Assembly: GCF_014324365.1 (NCBI RefSeq)
Contig: NZ_QEIG01000023.1
Span: 1 to 38,558, forward strand
Reading direction: 5' to 3'
DNA from: Algoriphagus sp. AK58
Lineage (GTDB): Bacteria; Bacteroidota; Bacteroidia; Cytophagales; Cyclobacteriaceae
Length of the DNA stretch: 38,558 nucleotides
Position 1 is the first letter of the stretch; the number at the start of each line of letters is the position of its first letter. Positions 18,386-27,022 of the stretch are shown in pieces. Both the position numbers and the translations under genes were made by a program. Under the pieces are notes generated by a model, which was given only the letters and a program-made list of their open reading frames with translations, had not been told where the DNA came from and did not search any database.

Positions 18386-19699
18386 TTAAATAAACAGATC
18401 TAACACTAAGACGCCAATCAATCCAGCCACTGCGACGATCGTTTCCATGACTGACCAAGATTTGATGGTGTCTTTGATGCTTACATTGAAGAATTCTTTG
18501 AACATCCAAAATCCTCCATCATTGAAGTGGGAAAACATTAAACTGCCTGCTCCGATAGACAGGACAAGCAGATTGGGATCGACATTCATTGTGGTTACCA
18601 ATGGGGCGATGATTCCGGCAGTAGTCAATCCCGCCACGGTTGCGGAACCCACACAAACCCGAATCACCGAGGTGATCAACCAAGCCAAAAGCAGGGGATG
18701 CATTTCCCAGGTCTTGAGTCCTTCAGCTATGGTCTGACTTACTCCTGTATCCGTGAAAATCTGCTTTAGCGCTCCTGCCCCAGCCACAATAAGCAAAATC
18801 ATGGAAATGTCTTTGGTGGCGGCAGTGTAAATGTCCATGAGTTGAGTCATGGATTGTTTTCGCTTAATCCCTAATGAAAAAGTGGCATAGAATAAGGAGA
18901 CCAACATAACCACTCCGGGATCCGCAATGAAATGTACCAAAGGGCTCAAAGGATCCTCTTTTGGGATACTAAAACTCAAAATCGTTGTTCCCACCAACAA
19001 CAAGACTGGAAGTAGGGCGGTAAACAGGCTGTTCCCGATTCCAGGAAGTTCGGACTCAGGCTTTGGATCGACCAAGAAGGTTTTTAATGGTTCAGAATGG
19101 ATTTTTTTCAGAAAAGGTGCGAAAAGTGGCCCGGCAATGATGATGGTTGGGATAGCAATTATAAATCCATAGAGTAAGGTCAAGCCCATATTTGCGCCAA
19201 ATTGGGCTACTAAAGCTGCAGGAGAAGGATGTGGAGGCAAAAAACCATGTGTGACCGAAAGCGCAGCCAAAAGGGGCATTCCTACATACACTGCCGGAAG
19301 GCGGTATTGATAAGAAACGGTAAATGCCAATGGTACCAAAAGGACAAATCCCACATTGTAAAATAATGGGATACCTACAATCAATCCAGTAAACGCCATG
19401 GCCCAGGTGATGTACTTTTCTCCAAAGAAGCGCATCAAAAATCCGGCAATCCGCTGAGCAGCTCCGCTTTCTGCTACCAGCTTACCCAGCATAGCTCCCG
19501 TTACAATTACGATGACGAGGTCTCCAAGGAGAGTACCCATGCCTTTTTGGATGGACTTGGCAACTTGATCCGCGGGGAGTCCCAACATTAATCCAGCTGC
19601 AATGGCAGCGATCATAAAGGAAAGAAACGGATTGAGCTTGGCCCATACAATCAGCAAAACCAGTAAGGCAATGCTGATCAGCACAAGGATTAGGGTCAT
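18386..19699 (-). CDS. GntP family permease (gluconate/organic acid or D-serine type)
   Basis: A 437-residue inner-membrane proton symporter with about 12-14 hydrophobic segments. GntP hallmarks are LNPFLSFMIAAIAAGLMLG, the GIPLFYNVGFVLLVPLAF segment, THGFLPPHPSPAALVAQFGANMG and the late GSATVAGLTTAGIIAPL with LSIGAGSLMFSHFNDGGFWM. The family includes gluconate, fructuronate and D-serine (DsdX) transporters, which cannot be separated by eye. No gluconate kinase, dehydratase or GntR-type regulator is nearby. The only partner is the RidA-like gene downstream, which would fit an amino-acid-type substrate better than gluconate, but this is inference. The ATG at 19699 is the start. Confidence 0.9.
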   Translation of the reverse strand: MTLILVLISIALLVLLIVWAKLNPFLSFMIAAIAAGLMLGLPADQVAKSIQKGMGTLLGDLVIVIVTGAMLGKLVAESGAAQRIAGFLMRFFGEKYITWAMAFTGLIVGIPLFYNVGFVLLVPLAFTVSYQYRLPAVYVGMPLLAALSVTHGFLPPHPSPAALVAQFGANMGLTLLYGFIIAIPTIIIAGPLFAPFLKKIHSEPLKTFLVDPKPESELPGIGNSLFTALLPVLLLVGTTILSFSIPKEDPLSPLVHFIADPGVVMLVSLFYATFSLGIKRKQSMTQLMDIYTAATKDISMILLIVAGAGALKQIFTDTGVSQTIAEGLKTWEMHPLLLAWLITSVIRVCVGSATVAGLTTAGIIAPLVTTMNVDPNLLVLSIGAGSLMFSHFNDGGFWMFKEFFNVSIKDTIKSWSVMETIVAVAGLIGVLVLDLFI

Positions 19700-19775
19700 A
19701 GGTTGGGTTTGGAGTTAATGAAGAAAGTTAGGAAAAACTGAGAAAAACCCTCTTTCAGCTCATCAAATAATGAAT

Positions 19776-22088
19776 CTAATGTTTGATAAACCGGGTAGAA
19801 AAGCTTTGGTAAGGGGTTACCAAATGCAAGAAGTAATTCCCTGGAGCTAGTGCATTGACAAATTGCTCCTGTATTTCACTTGCATAGGGCAGTTCAAGGA
19901 GAACTTGCCCATGTAAACTTAAAATCATGAGTTTGGCATCAGAAAAATCCCAATTTTTTGATGCCCAAATCCTAAGGGGGCCCCTTTCGTGGGGATTGGG
20001 GTAGACAAGCAAATTATGGGTTGGTCCTTCTGCGTACTGAAATGTTCTGGCTACTACACTCCAGGATTCCGAACCGTCCAGGCTGATTTGCCTGATCCTA
20101 TAGAGGTATTCTTTAAATCTTTTGGTCGATTTGTCCTCAAAAGAATATTCCACTGGATTTTTACTATTTCCTTTTGAAGCTATACTGCCTATTTTTTCCC
20201 ATTCCAATTTTTCAACATGGCTTCTGTAAATCTCAAATAAGAGATTGTTTCTTTCCTGCCCCACTTTCCAGGTTATCATTTTCCCGGAGGCTGATTGGGA
20301 GACATTAATGCTTATCCAAGACACGGGTAAAATGCTCAATTCCCGGAAGCTGCCTATGGTGAAATTGAAATTTGACAATTCATCCCATTGGAGGCTTCTT
20401 CGAGCCCAAAGGAGGGAAGGATCCAATCCGGGCAAGTGATTTCCCGGGGAAGGCTGACCTGTTCCGACTACTCTCAGGTCATCTACATTGTCCACGATGA
20501 GGCTTGCAGCAGAAATTTTTAGCTCTACTTCCTGATTGCTTGGACTTAAACCTGAAAATTGGAAATGGCTGTATAGTTGATATAAAATAGGTGTTCCATC
20601 AGTATCATTGAATTTCGGGTCGTGATTAGCCCCTTTATATTCCAGAAAACGAAGAGATAAATTACCTCCGGGAGATGGCCCTAAAAGCTGAATTTTTCGA
20701 ATTCCACCGTTTAGCATGTCCTCAAAGGGAAAGGTGGCATTAGTGGCAGTTAAAAGGGAGGGAATATTGAAGTAGGTGACTGAACCTGCATTTCTCCAGC
20801 TTCCTCCTCCGTAATTGATTCCTCCTTGCCCGGAGGTATTGATCCGCAAGTCATTTTGTTGGAGATCAATTCTTCCCTGAGTCAAAGTAAGTGTTCGTTC
20901 TACAGTCAAGTTGCCTCTTGGGAAAAATATGCCATTGGGCTTGTTGAGAGTCAAATCCCTTACTCTCAATGGGAAGCCAATAATTTCCTGATTTGTGGAG
21001 CCAGTCAAAATCAAATGGGTATTTGAAGTGAGGAAATTTCCCGTTCCCGATTTGGTCATGTTTCCCAAAAGGAAAAGCTGGTTAGGCAGGCTTAGGTTCT
21101 GGGAGCTTTGCAGTTCTAGGTGTCTGACTGATTGAGGTGAGGCAGCATCTGAAAAAGAGCTGGATAGAAAGGACTTTGGGCCTGATGGTCCACGGAAAAT
21201 GATCCTTCCATTAAGTTGGAAATTGGCCGCTTCTATTCTTGGAGCAGATCCCTCCAGGATCAGCGTTCCACCGTTTTGAAGGTCAAAATTGAGGGCACTT
21301 ACGGATCCATTAGTGGATCGGTTTACTATGTTTGAGTTGCATTCTGATATAAAGGTAGCGCCATCTTCAATAGTAAAATCGCCAAAAGGGCCCGAGCCAA
21401 ACACCGTTGTTTCGGTGTTGAAGGATAAGGTAAAACAAACATTGGGGATTACCGACGTGTCCAATTTTTGGATCAGTGTTCCGGATTTTACCGTAAATGA
21501 AAGCGCCTTCAGAGGTGCCTCAACTGTCAGCTCTACGCCAAATCCCGGATCAAAGATCACTCCAAAACGGCTTTGTGTTGTCTGTGCACTCCAGCTGGAC
21601 TTGTCCAGAATCTTACGGCTGTTTCCCCTGAAGGTGATCGTACTGCTCAGGGAATTTCCGATCCAGTTTTGGCTGTTCCAAGCATTGGCCGGAACCCCGG
21701 GTGCTGGTCCTGAAAATGCAGAGAGAGTACCATAAATATCCAAATTGAACCCGTTGAGATTTAGCTTTTGACCGGCTTCTGCTTCGGCATTTATAAAAAC
21801 ACTTTTCGCCTGTTCATTGCCTGTCAGTCGTAGGGTATGGTTTTGGTCGATATAAATATCATTGAGGAGGCCTGGCTTAGCCGCGGCAGGAACCCATGAA
21901 GTACCATTCCAAGTCGCCCAAATAGATATGTTGGGGAAGTCTCCTGAAGAAAGGGTTTTGTAGGCTCCCATTTCTTGAGAATAAGCCACACCAAGAGACA
22001 TGATGAGCCCTGCAACTGCCAAGAATAACCTGTATATTCGGCAGTCAAAAAATGTTGTGATGCGTAAATTCCAGCAAAAAGCAACCAT
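19776..22088 (-). CDS. Secreted protein with C-terminal T9SS type A sorting domain
   Basis: A 770-residue exported protein. The N-terminus is long, with a hydrophobic signal segment at about 22-37 (LFLAVAGLIMSLGVAYSQ). After it, SGDFPNISIWATWNGTSWVP and a run of strand-rich repeats (VFINAEAEAGQKLNLNGFNLDIYGTL, LTLTQGRIDLQQNDLRI) suggest a right-handed beta-helix body of the kind often found in surface proteins. A fibronectin-like segment (about 590-680, WKVGQERNNLLFEIYRS) leads into the sorting domain (about 690-770: LLVYPNPHERGPLRIW, LHGQVLLELPY, ALAPGNYFLHL). T9SS cargo crosses the outer membrane and is attached or released after removal of this domain. No enzyme motif was seen. It is head-to-head with the DUF4105 gene, 36 bp between starts. 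Confidence 0.85.
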   Translation of the reverse strand: MVAFCWNLRITTFFDCRIYRLFLAVAGLIMSLGVAYSQEMGAYKTLSSGDFPNISIWATWNGTSWVPAAAKPGLLNDIYIDQNHTLRLTGNEQAKSVFINAEAEAGQKLNLNGFNLDIYGTLSAFSGPAPGVPANAWNSQNWIGNSLSSTITFRGNSRKILDKSSWSAQTTQSRFGVIFDPGFGVELTVEAPLKALSFTVKSGTLIQKLDTSVIPNVCFTLSFNTETTVFGSGPFGDFTIEDGATFISECNSNIVNRSTNGSVSALNFDLQNGGTLILEGSAPRIEAANFQLNGRIIFRGPSGPKSFLSSSFSDAASPQSVRHLELQSSQNLSLPNQLFLLGNMTKSGTGNFLTSNTHLILTGSTNQEIIGFPLRVRDLTLNKPNGIFFPRGNLTVERTLTLTQGRIDLQQNDLRINTSGQGGINYGGGSWRNAGSVTYFNIPSLLTATNATFPFEDMLNGGIRKIQLLGPSPGGNLSLRFLEYKGANHDPKFNDTDGTPILYQLYSHFQFSGLSPSNQEVELKISAASLIVDNVDDLRVVGTGQPSPGNHLPGLDPSLLWARRSLQWDELSNFNFTIGSFRELSILPVSWISINVSQSASGKMITWKVGQERNNLLFEIYRSHVEKLEWEKIGSIASKGNSKNPVEYSFEDKSTKRFKEYLYRIRQISLDGSESWSVVARTFQYAEGPTHNLLVYPNPHERGPLRIWASKNWDFSDAKLMILSLHGQVLLELPYASEIQEQFVNALAPGNYFLHLVTPYQSFSTRFIKH

Positions 22089-22124
22089 AAAAAAGAAATT
22101 TTAAAAAGTAGTTGAAGATAAAAA

Positions 22125-23315
22125 ATGATGAGAAAATATAAAATAGTTTTTCTTCTATTTTTTCTGATAGTCATGGGGTTAGCTCCTGCCAAAGCCCAAT
22201 TTTATGAGATTAGCCTTTTGACCTGTGACCCCGGAGATCAGCTTTATTCCTCCTTTGGGCACAGTGCCATTCGGGTAAGAGAGATTGGTTCAGAAGGTCG
22301 GGATTTGGTTTTCAATTTCGGAACCTTTGATTTTGACACGCCCAACTTCTATGGGAAGTTTGCCACCGGCAAACTGAACTATATGCTCAGCATGACTACC
22401 TACGACCGATTTATCATTGAATATGATTATTTCAAAAGAGGGGTCAGAGAGCAAGTGCTGGATTTGAATGCAGAGCAGAAAGATTTTTTGGTTCAGCATC
22501 TGGATGCGCTCTACGATCCGGCGAGAAGGTATTACAAATATGATTTTTTCTTCAACAACTGCGCAACCAAAATCCGCGATGCCTTCGAGATAGCTATTGG
22601 AAAGCAGTTGGTATGGAATGATTCTTTGGCCACTGAGGAAAAGACCTTCAGAAACACCATTGATGAGTACGTTTATCCACTTCCATGGGCCGATTTGGGG
22701 ATTGATTTGGCATTGGGTGCAGTGATAGACCGCAATGCCACCGAGCGTGAAAAGCAATATTTGCCTGACTACATGGAACAGGCCTTTGCCAATGCAACAA
22801 TTGTAGGTGATGGACCTACGAGGCCATTGGTAAAGAAATCACAGGTGATTTTGGACTATCCCAAAGAAGAGAAAGGTATGGATTTGCTCAATCCCTATGT
22901 AGTATTTTGGGTTTTGGCAATTTTCTATGGAGTCCTGACCTTTTTCGGTTTCCGAAAAGGCCGTCTTTTCAAAGGAGCAGATATAGGATTATTTTCTGTT
23001 CTTGGCATTTTGGGTTTGGTGGTTGCCTTTCTTTGGTTTCTTACCGATCATTCGGCCACCAAGTGGAATTGGAACATCCTTTGGGCTTTTCCTGGGCACT
23101 TGGTTTTGGCTTGGAGATTATGGAAAAGTGAAGGGAAGCCTTGGATTTCCAAATACCTGCTCTTTGTGCTGATGGCCACATCTGGAGCGTTATTGATTTG
23201 GATCACGGGCATGCAGTCTTTCCATCCTTCTTTGGTTCCGCTGTTTCTGGTGATTTTGCTTCGGGCAAATTTTCTGTTTTATAATTTGGAACGATTGGGT
23301 CAAAAGGCCGGATGA
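22125..23315 (+). CDS. DUF4105 domain membrane protein
   Basis: A 396-residue protein. A signal or anchor segment (about 6-24) is followed by a periplasmic DUF4105 domain (about 25-210) with the family's conserved YEISLLTCDPGDQLYSSFGHSAIRV and the YKYDFFFNNCATKIRDAFE motif, whose cysteine and histidine look like a papain/NlpC-type pair. The C-terminal part (about 255-390) has four or more membrane segments. The function of DUF4105 is not established; a Cys-His active site is an inference from the NNCAT and GHSA motifs. Two adjacent ATG codons start the frame (22125 and 22128). UvrB follows after 51 bp on the same strand with no terminator between, so co-transcription is likely. Confidence 0.85.
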   Translation: MMRKYKIVFLLFFLIVMGLAPAKAQFYEISLLTCDPGDQLYSSFGHSAIRVREIGSEGRDLVFNFGTFDFDTPNFYGKFATGKLNYMLSMTTYDRFIIEYDYFKRGVREQVLDLNAEQKDFLVQHLDALYDPARRYYKYDFFFNNCATKIRDAFEIAIGKQLVWNDSLATEEKTFRNTIDEYVYPLPWADLGIDLALGAVIDRNATEREKQYLPDYMEQAFANATIVGDGPTRPLVKKSQVILDYPKEEKGMDLLNPYVVFWVLAIFYGVLTFFGFRKGRLFKGADIGLFSVLGILGLVVAFLWFLTDHSATKWNWNILWAFPGHLVLAWRLWKSEGKPWISKYLLFVLMATSGALLIWITGMQSFHPSLVPLFLVILLRANFLFYNLERLGQKAG

Positions 23316-23366
23316 AGTTTCGGATTCGTCAAACCTTTTTACCACAAAACGGTGTTGGAATAAGTC

Positions 23367-25409
23367 ATGGAATTCAAACTTACTTCAGATTACCAACCCA
23401 CAGGAGATCAACCTCAGGCCATCAAGCAGCTGGCGGAGGGAGTGAGGTCAGGCGAGCCTTCCCAAGTATTGCTTGGGGTGACTGGTTCTGGAAAGACCTT
23501 CACGGTTGCCAATGTGATCCAAGAGACGCAGCGCCCCACGTTGGTATTGAGCCACAACAAAACCCTGGCCGCACAGCTGTATGGGGAATTCAAGCAATTT
23601 TTTCCTGAAAACGCTGTCGAATATTTTATTTCCTATTACGACTACTATCAGCCGGAAGCCTTTATCCCAAGTTCCGGAACCTACATCGAAAAGGATCTCA
23701 GTATCAATGAGGAGATCGAAAAGTTGCGTCTGAGTGCCACTTCTTCTTTGCTTTCAGGCAGGAGGGATGTGATTGTGGTGGCTTCTGTCTCTTGTATTTA
23801 TGGAATTGGAAATCCAGAGGAGTTTGGGAAAAATGTGATCCGCCTGCAAGAAGGAGACCGGATTCCACGCAACCAGTTGCTTTTTAAACTGGTGGATATT
23901 CTTTATAGTCGGACACAGCAGGATTTGAGCCACGGGACTTTTAGGGTAAAGGGAGATACAGTGGATATTTTTGTGGCCTATGCCGACTTTGCCTATCGGA
24001 TTTTCTTTTGGGGAGACGAGATCGAAGCTATTCAGCGTATCGAACCCCATACCGGCAAGAAGCTTTCTGACGAAAAAATCATTTCTATTTTCCCGGCAAA
24101 TCTCTTTGTCACAGGCAGAGATACGATCGAAACCGCGATTCATGAAATCCAGGATGACTTGGTGGCTCAGCTGAATTTCTTTGAGAAAGAGGGCAAATTC
24201 CTGGAAGCTAAGCGACTTCAGGAGAGGACGGAATTTGACCTTGAGATGATAAGGGAACTGGGTTATTGCTCGGGAGTGGAAAATTATTCCAGGTATTTTG
24301 ATAGAAGAAAGCCGGGAACGCGGCCTTTCTGTCTTTTGGATTATTTCCCGGAAGATTTCCTGTTGGTCATAGACGAAAGTCACGTGACGGTGCCGCAGAT
24401 TCGTGCCATGTGGGGAGGAGACCGCTCGAGGAAAGTAAATCTGGTGGATTATGGATTTCGGTTGCCTTCGGCTTTGGATAATAGACCGCTTAAGTTTGAT
24501 GAGTTTGAGCAACTGACCAATCAGGTCATCTATGTGTCAGCGACTCCTGCGGATTACGAATTGGCCTTGACAGAAGGGGTGGTGGTGGAGCAGATTATCC
24601 GTCCAACGGGCCTATTGGATCCTACCATCGAAGTGAGACCAAGTCAGAATCAGATTGACGACCTTTTGGAAGAAATCGATCAGACCATCAAAACCGAGGC
24701 AAGGGTTTTGGTCACGACACTGACCAAGCGTATGGCTGAAGAGCTTCAGAAATACCTGGAACGTGCCGGAGTAAAATCCCGCTACATTCACTCCGAGGTC
24801 AAAACTTTAGACCGAGTGGAGATTTTGAGAGAGCTACGGTTGGGCATTTTTGATGTCTTGGTTGGGGTAAACTTGCTCCGAGAAGGATTGGATTTGCCGG
24901 AAGTGTCGTTGGTAGCCATTTTGGATGCGGATAAGGAAGGTTTCCTCAGGAATGAGCGTTCGTTAGTACAGACCATTGGACGAGCCGCGCGAAATTCCGA
25001 AGGCCGTGTAATTATGTATGCTGATCAGATTACCGATTCCATGCAGGCAGCGATCGATGAGACGAAGCGAAGGAGAGCCCTTCAAATGGCTTACAACGAA
25101 GAGCATGGCATCACTCCGAAGACTGTCATCAAGTCCCGTGACAAAATCATGGGGCAGACTAAAGTGGCTGATTCAAAGAAAAATGCCAAAGTCTATGCAG
25201 AACCTATGCCTGGAGAAGTTCAGGTGGCTGCAGATCCGGTGGTGCAGTACCTCAGCAAGGAAAAATTGGAAAAGCTGATTGCCCAGACTCAAAAGCAAAT
25301 GGAAAAAGCCGCCAAGGAATTGAACTTCATGGAAGCGGCCAGGTTAAGAGATGAGTGGCAAGCACAGAAAAAGCGCCTGGAAGAACTCAGTAGAGGTCCG
25401 GGGCTTTGA
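23367..25409 (+). CDS. uvrB: Excinuclease ABC subunit B
   Basis: The 680-residue damage-verification helicase of nucleotide excision repair, which receives damaged DNA from UvrA and recruits UvrC. The Walker A motif GVTGSGKT (37-44) and the beta-hairpin region (YFISYYDYYQPEAFIP, about 86-101) are intact. The DEAD-like VIDESH motif, the helicase motif VGVNLLREGLDLPEVSLVAILDADKEGFLRNERSL and QTIGRAARN are all present. The C-terminal UVR motif (LEKLIAQTQKQMEKAAKELNFMEAARLRDEW written in part here as KLIAQTQKQMEKAAK) binds UvrC. Length and start (ATG at 23367) are normal. It is followed after 23 bp by an AlbA_2-domain gene. Confidence 0.97.
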   Translation: MEFKLTSDYQPTGDQPQAIKQLAEGVRSGEPSQVLLGVTGSGKTFTVANVIQETQRPTLVLSHNKTLAAQLYGEFKQFFPENAVEYFISYYDYYQPEAFIPSSGTYIEKDLSINEEIEKLRLSATSSLLSGRRDVIVVASVSCIYGIGNPEEFGKNVIRLQEGDRIPRNQLLFKLVDILYSRTQQDLSHGTFRVKGDTVDIFVAYADFAYRIFFWGDEIEAIQRIEPHTGKKLSDEKIISIFPANLFVTGRDTIETAIHEIQDDLVAQLNFFEKEGKFLEAKRLQERTEFDLEMIRELGYCSGVENYSRYFDRRKPGTRPFCLLDYFPEDFLLVIDESHVTVPQIRAMWGGDRSRKVNLVDYGFRLPSALDNRPLKFDEFEQLTNQVIYVSATPADYELALTEGVVVEQIIRPTGLLDPTIEVRPSQNQIDDLLEEIDQTIKTEARVLVTTLTKRMAEELQKYLERAGVKSRYIHSEVKTLDRVEILRELRLGIFDVLVGVNLLREGLDLPEVSLVAILDADKEGFLRNERSLVQTIGRAARNSEGRVIMYADQITDSMQAAIDETKRRRALQMAYNEEHGITPKTVIKSRDKIMGQTKVADSKKNAKVYAEPMPGEVQVAADPVVQYLSKEKLEKLIAQTQKQMEKAAKELNFMEAARLRDEWQAQKKRLEELSRGPGL

Positions 25410-25432
25410 AAAGAATATAAACCTATCTTTTT

Positions 25433-26068
25433 ATGACCCTTCAGGAAGTGAAATCCTTGGCAGCAAAAGGCGAGGGTCTCAAAATTGAATTCAAAAAAAA
25501 GGCGGCTTTTCCTGAGAAAATCGTCCGTGAGGTGATTGCTTTGGCCAATACCGAAGGAGGGGATCTTCTGATCGGCGTGGATGATGATGGTACAGTCAGC
25601 GGGCAGCGCTTTATCGAAGAGGAGATTTTTGTGATGGAAAAGGCCATCCGCGAGCTGATTTTTCCTTCGCTTTCTTTTGAAGTGTTTACCATAAAGCTCA
25701 CCGAGAAAAAGGGTGTTGCCGTTTTTAGAATTCCTTTGAGTCCGGATAGGCCTCATTATATAAAGTCACAGGAAAAAAAGCAGGCCTTTATTCGGGTAGG
25801 TGACCGTAGTGTGCAGGCAAGTAGGGAAGTGTGGGAAGTCCTAAAGAAAAGCAGGATCCCAAAAGACACAGTCTTTACTTATGGAAGGAAAGAGGAAATT
25901 TTGATGAAAGCCTTGGGAGAAAAGGGGAGAATCACCTTAAAAGAATTTTCAAAAGCCGCCAGTATTCCTCCTTTTTTAGCATCCAAAACGCTGGTTCGAC
26001 TGGTGGTGGCCAATGTCCTGACCATCCATCCACAGGAAACCGAGGACTTTTTCACCCTTAAGGAGTAG
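25433..26068 (+). CDS. AlbA_2 (Schlafen-like) domain protein with C-terminal winged helix
   Basis: A 211-residue protein. The AlbA_2 domain (about 10-125) shows GLKIEFKKKAAFPEKIVREV, then ANTEGGDLLIGVDDDG (39-54) and RPHYIKS/AFIRVGDRSVQAS near 105-125. The C-terminal part (about 145-205, EEILMKALGEKGRITLKEF) looks like a winged helix. Proteins of this type are thought to bind nucleic acid and are often annotated as ATP-binding or transcriptional regulators, but the role here is unknown. The start is 23 bp after uvrB, suggesting one operon and a possible DNA-related role. Its stop overlaps the convergent PLP gene by 11 bp. Confidence 0.8.
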   Translation: MTLQEVKSLAAKGEGLKIEFKKKAAFPEKIVREVIALANTEGGDLLIGVDDDGTVSGQRFIEEEIFVMEKAIRELIFPSLSFEVFTIKLTEKKGVAVFRIPLSPDRPHYIKSQEKKQAFIRVGDRSVQASREVWEVLKKSRIPKDTVFTYGRKEEILMKALGEKGRITLKEFSKAASIPPFLASKTLVRLVVANVLTIHPQETEDFFTLKE

Positions 26069-26975
26069 GAAGAGCGATGCCGGTTCGTTGGGTAAATCCA
26101 AGATTTCCCTGAAGCCCTCCGGTATGTATAAGAAGGATTTTTGATCCCGCTGGAAAATGATTGGTTTGAAGTAGCTCCCAAAATCCGAAAGCCATTTTCC
26201 CGGTATAGATTGGGTCAAGAATTACTCCAAATGCCTTCCAAAACCAGTGAATAAAATCAATCAATTCATCCGTCCATTTGGCATATCCTCCAAAGTGGAA
26301 TTGGGTGAAAATCTCCAATCTGCCCTTAGGATGGATGTTAGAGCCTATGAGCAAATTTTCGATTTCCTCCCTGATAAATTCTCCTTTGAGGGAAGAGAAT
26401 CCCAGAAGTGTTTGGGCGGAGTTCAGACTTTTGGCTAATCCGGCAAAAGTTCCCCCGGTTCCCAGTGCAGTGCAGACATGACTGAATTCCCGGTGTTTTT
26501 CCTCCAAAATCTCTGCCGTTCCTTGGATTGCCAAGGAATTGGTTCCTCCTTCCGGGATCAGGTAAAAATCACCAAAATGAGCCCGAAGATGATCGATATA
26601 CTCCTCGGAGTTTTTCTTTCGATAATCTACCCTAGAGACAAAATGCAAAAGCATTCCCCTTTCGCGGGCATGGAGCAAAGTGGGGTTTTTCCTATCCAAA
26701 CCCTCTCCTCGAATGATCCCTATAGACGTCAAACCTGCTTCTCGGGCCGCAGAGGCGGTGGCATAGATATGGTTGGAATAAGCCCCTCCAAAGGTAAGAA
26801 TGGAAGGTTTGCCAAGTTTTTTAGCTTCTTCCAAATTGTATTTGAGCTTAAAAAACTTATTTCCTGAGACCCCCGAATGAATTTGATCCAGACGCAAAAG
26901 ACTCACGTTCACCTTTTTTTCATCAAAAATGGGATGCTGAAGGGATTGCGTTTCTATGGGCTGGGGGAGAAGCAT
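26058..26975 (-). CDS. ACC deaminase/D-cysteine desulfhydrase family PLP enzyme
   Basis: A 305-residue fold-type II PLP enzyme. Family features are SGNKFFKLKYNL (Lys40, the likely PLP lysine), LTFGGAYSNHIYATASAA (substrate-contact segment), GEGLDRKNPTL, GGTNSLAIQGTAEI and the phosphate-binding region near ALGTGGTFAG (glycine-rich loop), ending in ILLIHTGGLQG. ACC deaminases, D-cysteine desulfhydrases and related lyases share these, so the exact reaction is uncertain. The frame is open to an ATG at 27005, but a putative minus-strand -7 box (26990-26997) lies inside those ten codons and family proteins begin near MLLPQP, so I use the ATG at 26975. It is divergent from rluD and overlaps the 3' end of the AlbA_2 gene. 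Confidence 0.87.
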   Translation of the reverse strand: MLLPQPIETQSLQHPIFDEKKVNVSLLRLDQIHSGVSGNKFFKLKYNLEEAKKLGKPSILTFGGAYSNHIYATASAAREAGLTSIGIIRGEGLDRKNPTLLHARERGMLLHFVSRVDYRKKNSEEYIDHLRAHFGDFYLIPEGGTNSLAIQGTAEILEEKHREFSHVCTALGTGGTFAGLAKSLNSAQTLLGFSSLKGEFIREEIENLLIGSNIHPKGRLEIFTQFHFGGYAKWTDELIDFIHWFWKAFGVILDPIYTGKMAFGFWELLQTNHFPAGSKILLIHTGGLQGNLGFTQRTGIALPTP

Positions 26976-26984
26976 TTGTGGACT

Positions 26985-27018
26985 TTTGCCAAAGTTAAGC
27001 CACATCCTTCTATTTTTG
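26985..27018 (+). promoter_or_regulatory. Putative rluD promoter (TTTG-N22-TATTTTTG)
   Basis: TTTG at 26985-26988 and TATTTTTG at 27011-27018 match the Bacteroidota -33 and -7 elements at an acceptable spacing of 22 bp. The -7 box ends only 4 bp before the rluD ATG at 27023, so the transcript would start at or next to the start codon, predicting a leaderless or nearly leaderless mRNA. Confidence 0.6.
26990..26997 (-). promoter_or_regulatory. Putative -7 box of the PLP-enzyme gene
   Basis: The minus strand reads TAACTTTG here, an exact match to TAnnTTTG, 14 bp upstream of the ATG at 26975. It lies inside the rluD promoter spacer, so the two divergent promoters interleave. Confidence 0.5.
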
Positions 27019-27022
27019 TGGC

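Noticed and set aside
18366..18509. N-terminal extension of the RidA-like protein
   Set aside because: It would overlap the permease gene by over 120 bp, and its sequence is unlike any RidA N-terminus; the ATG at 18365 fits the family.
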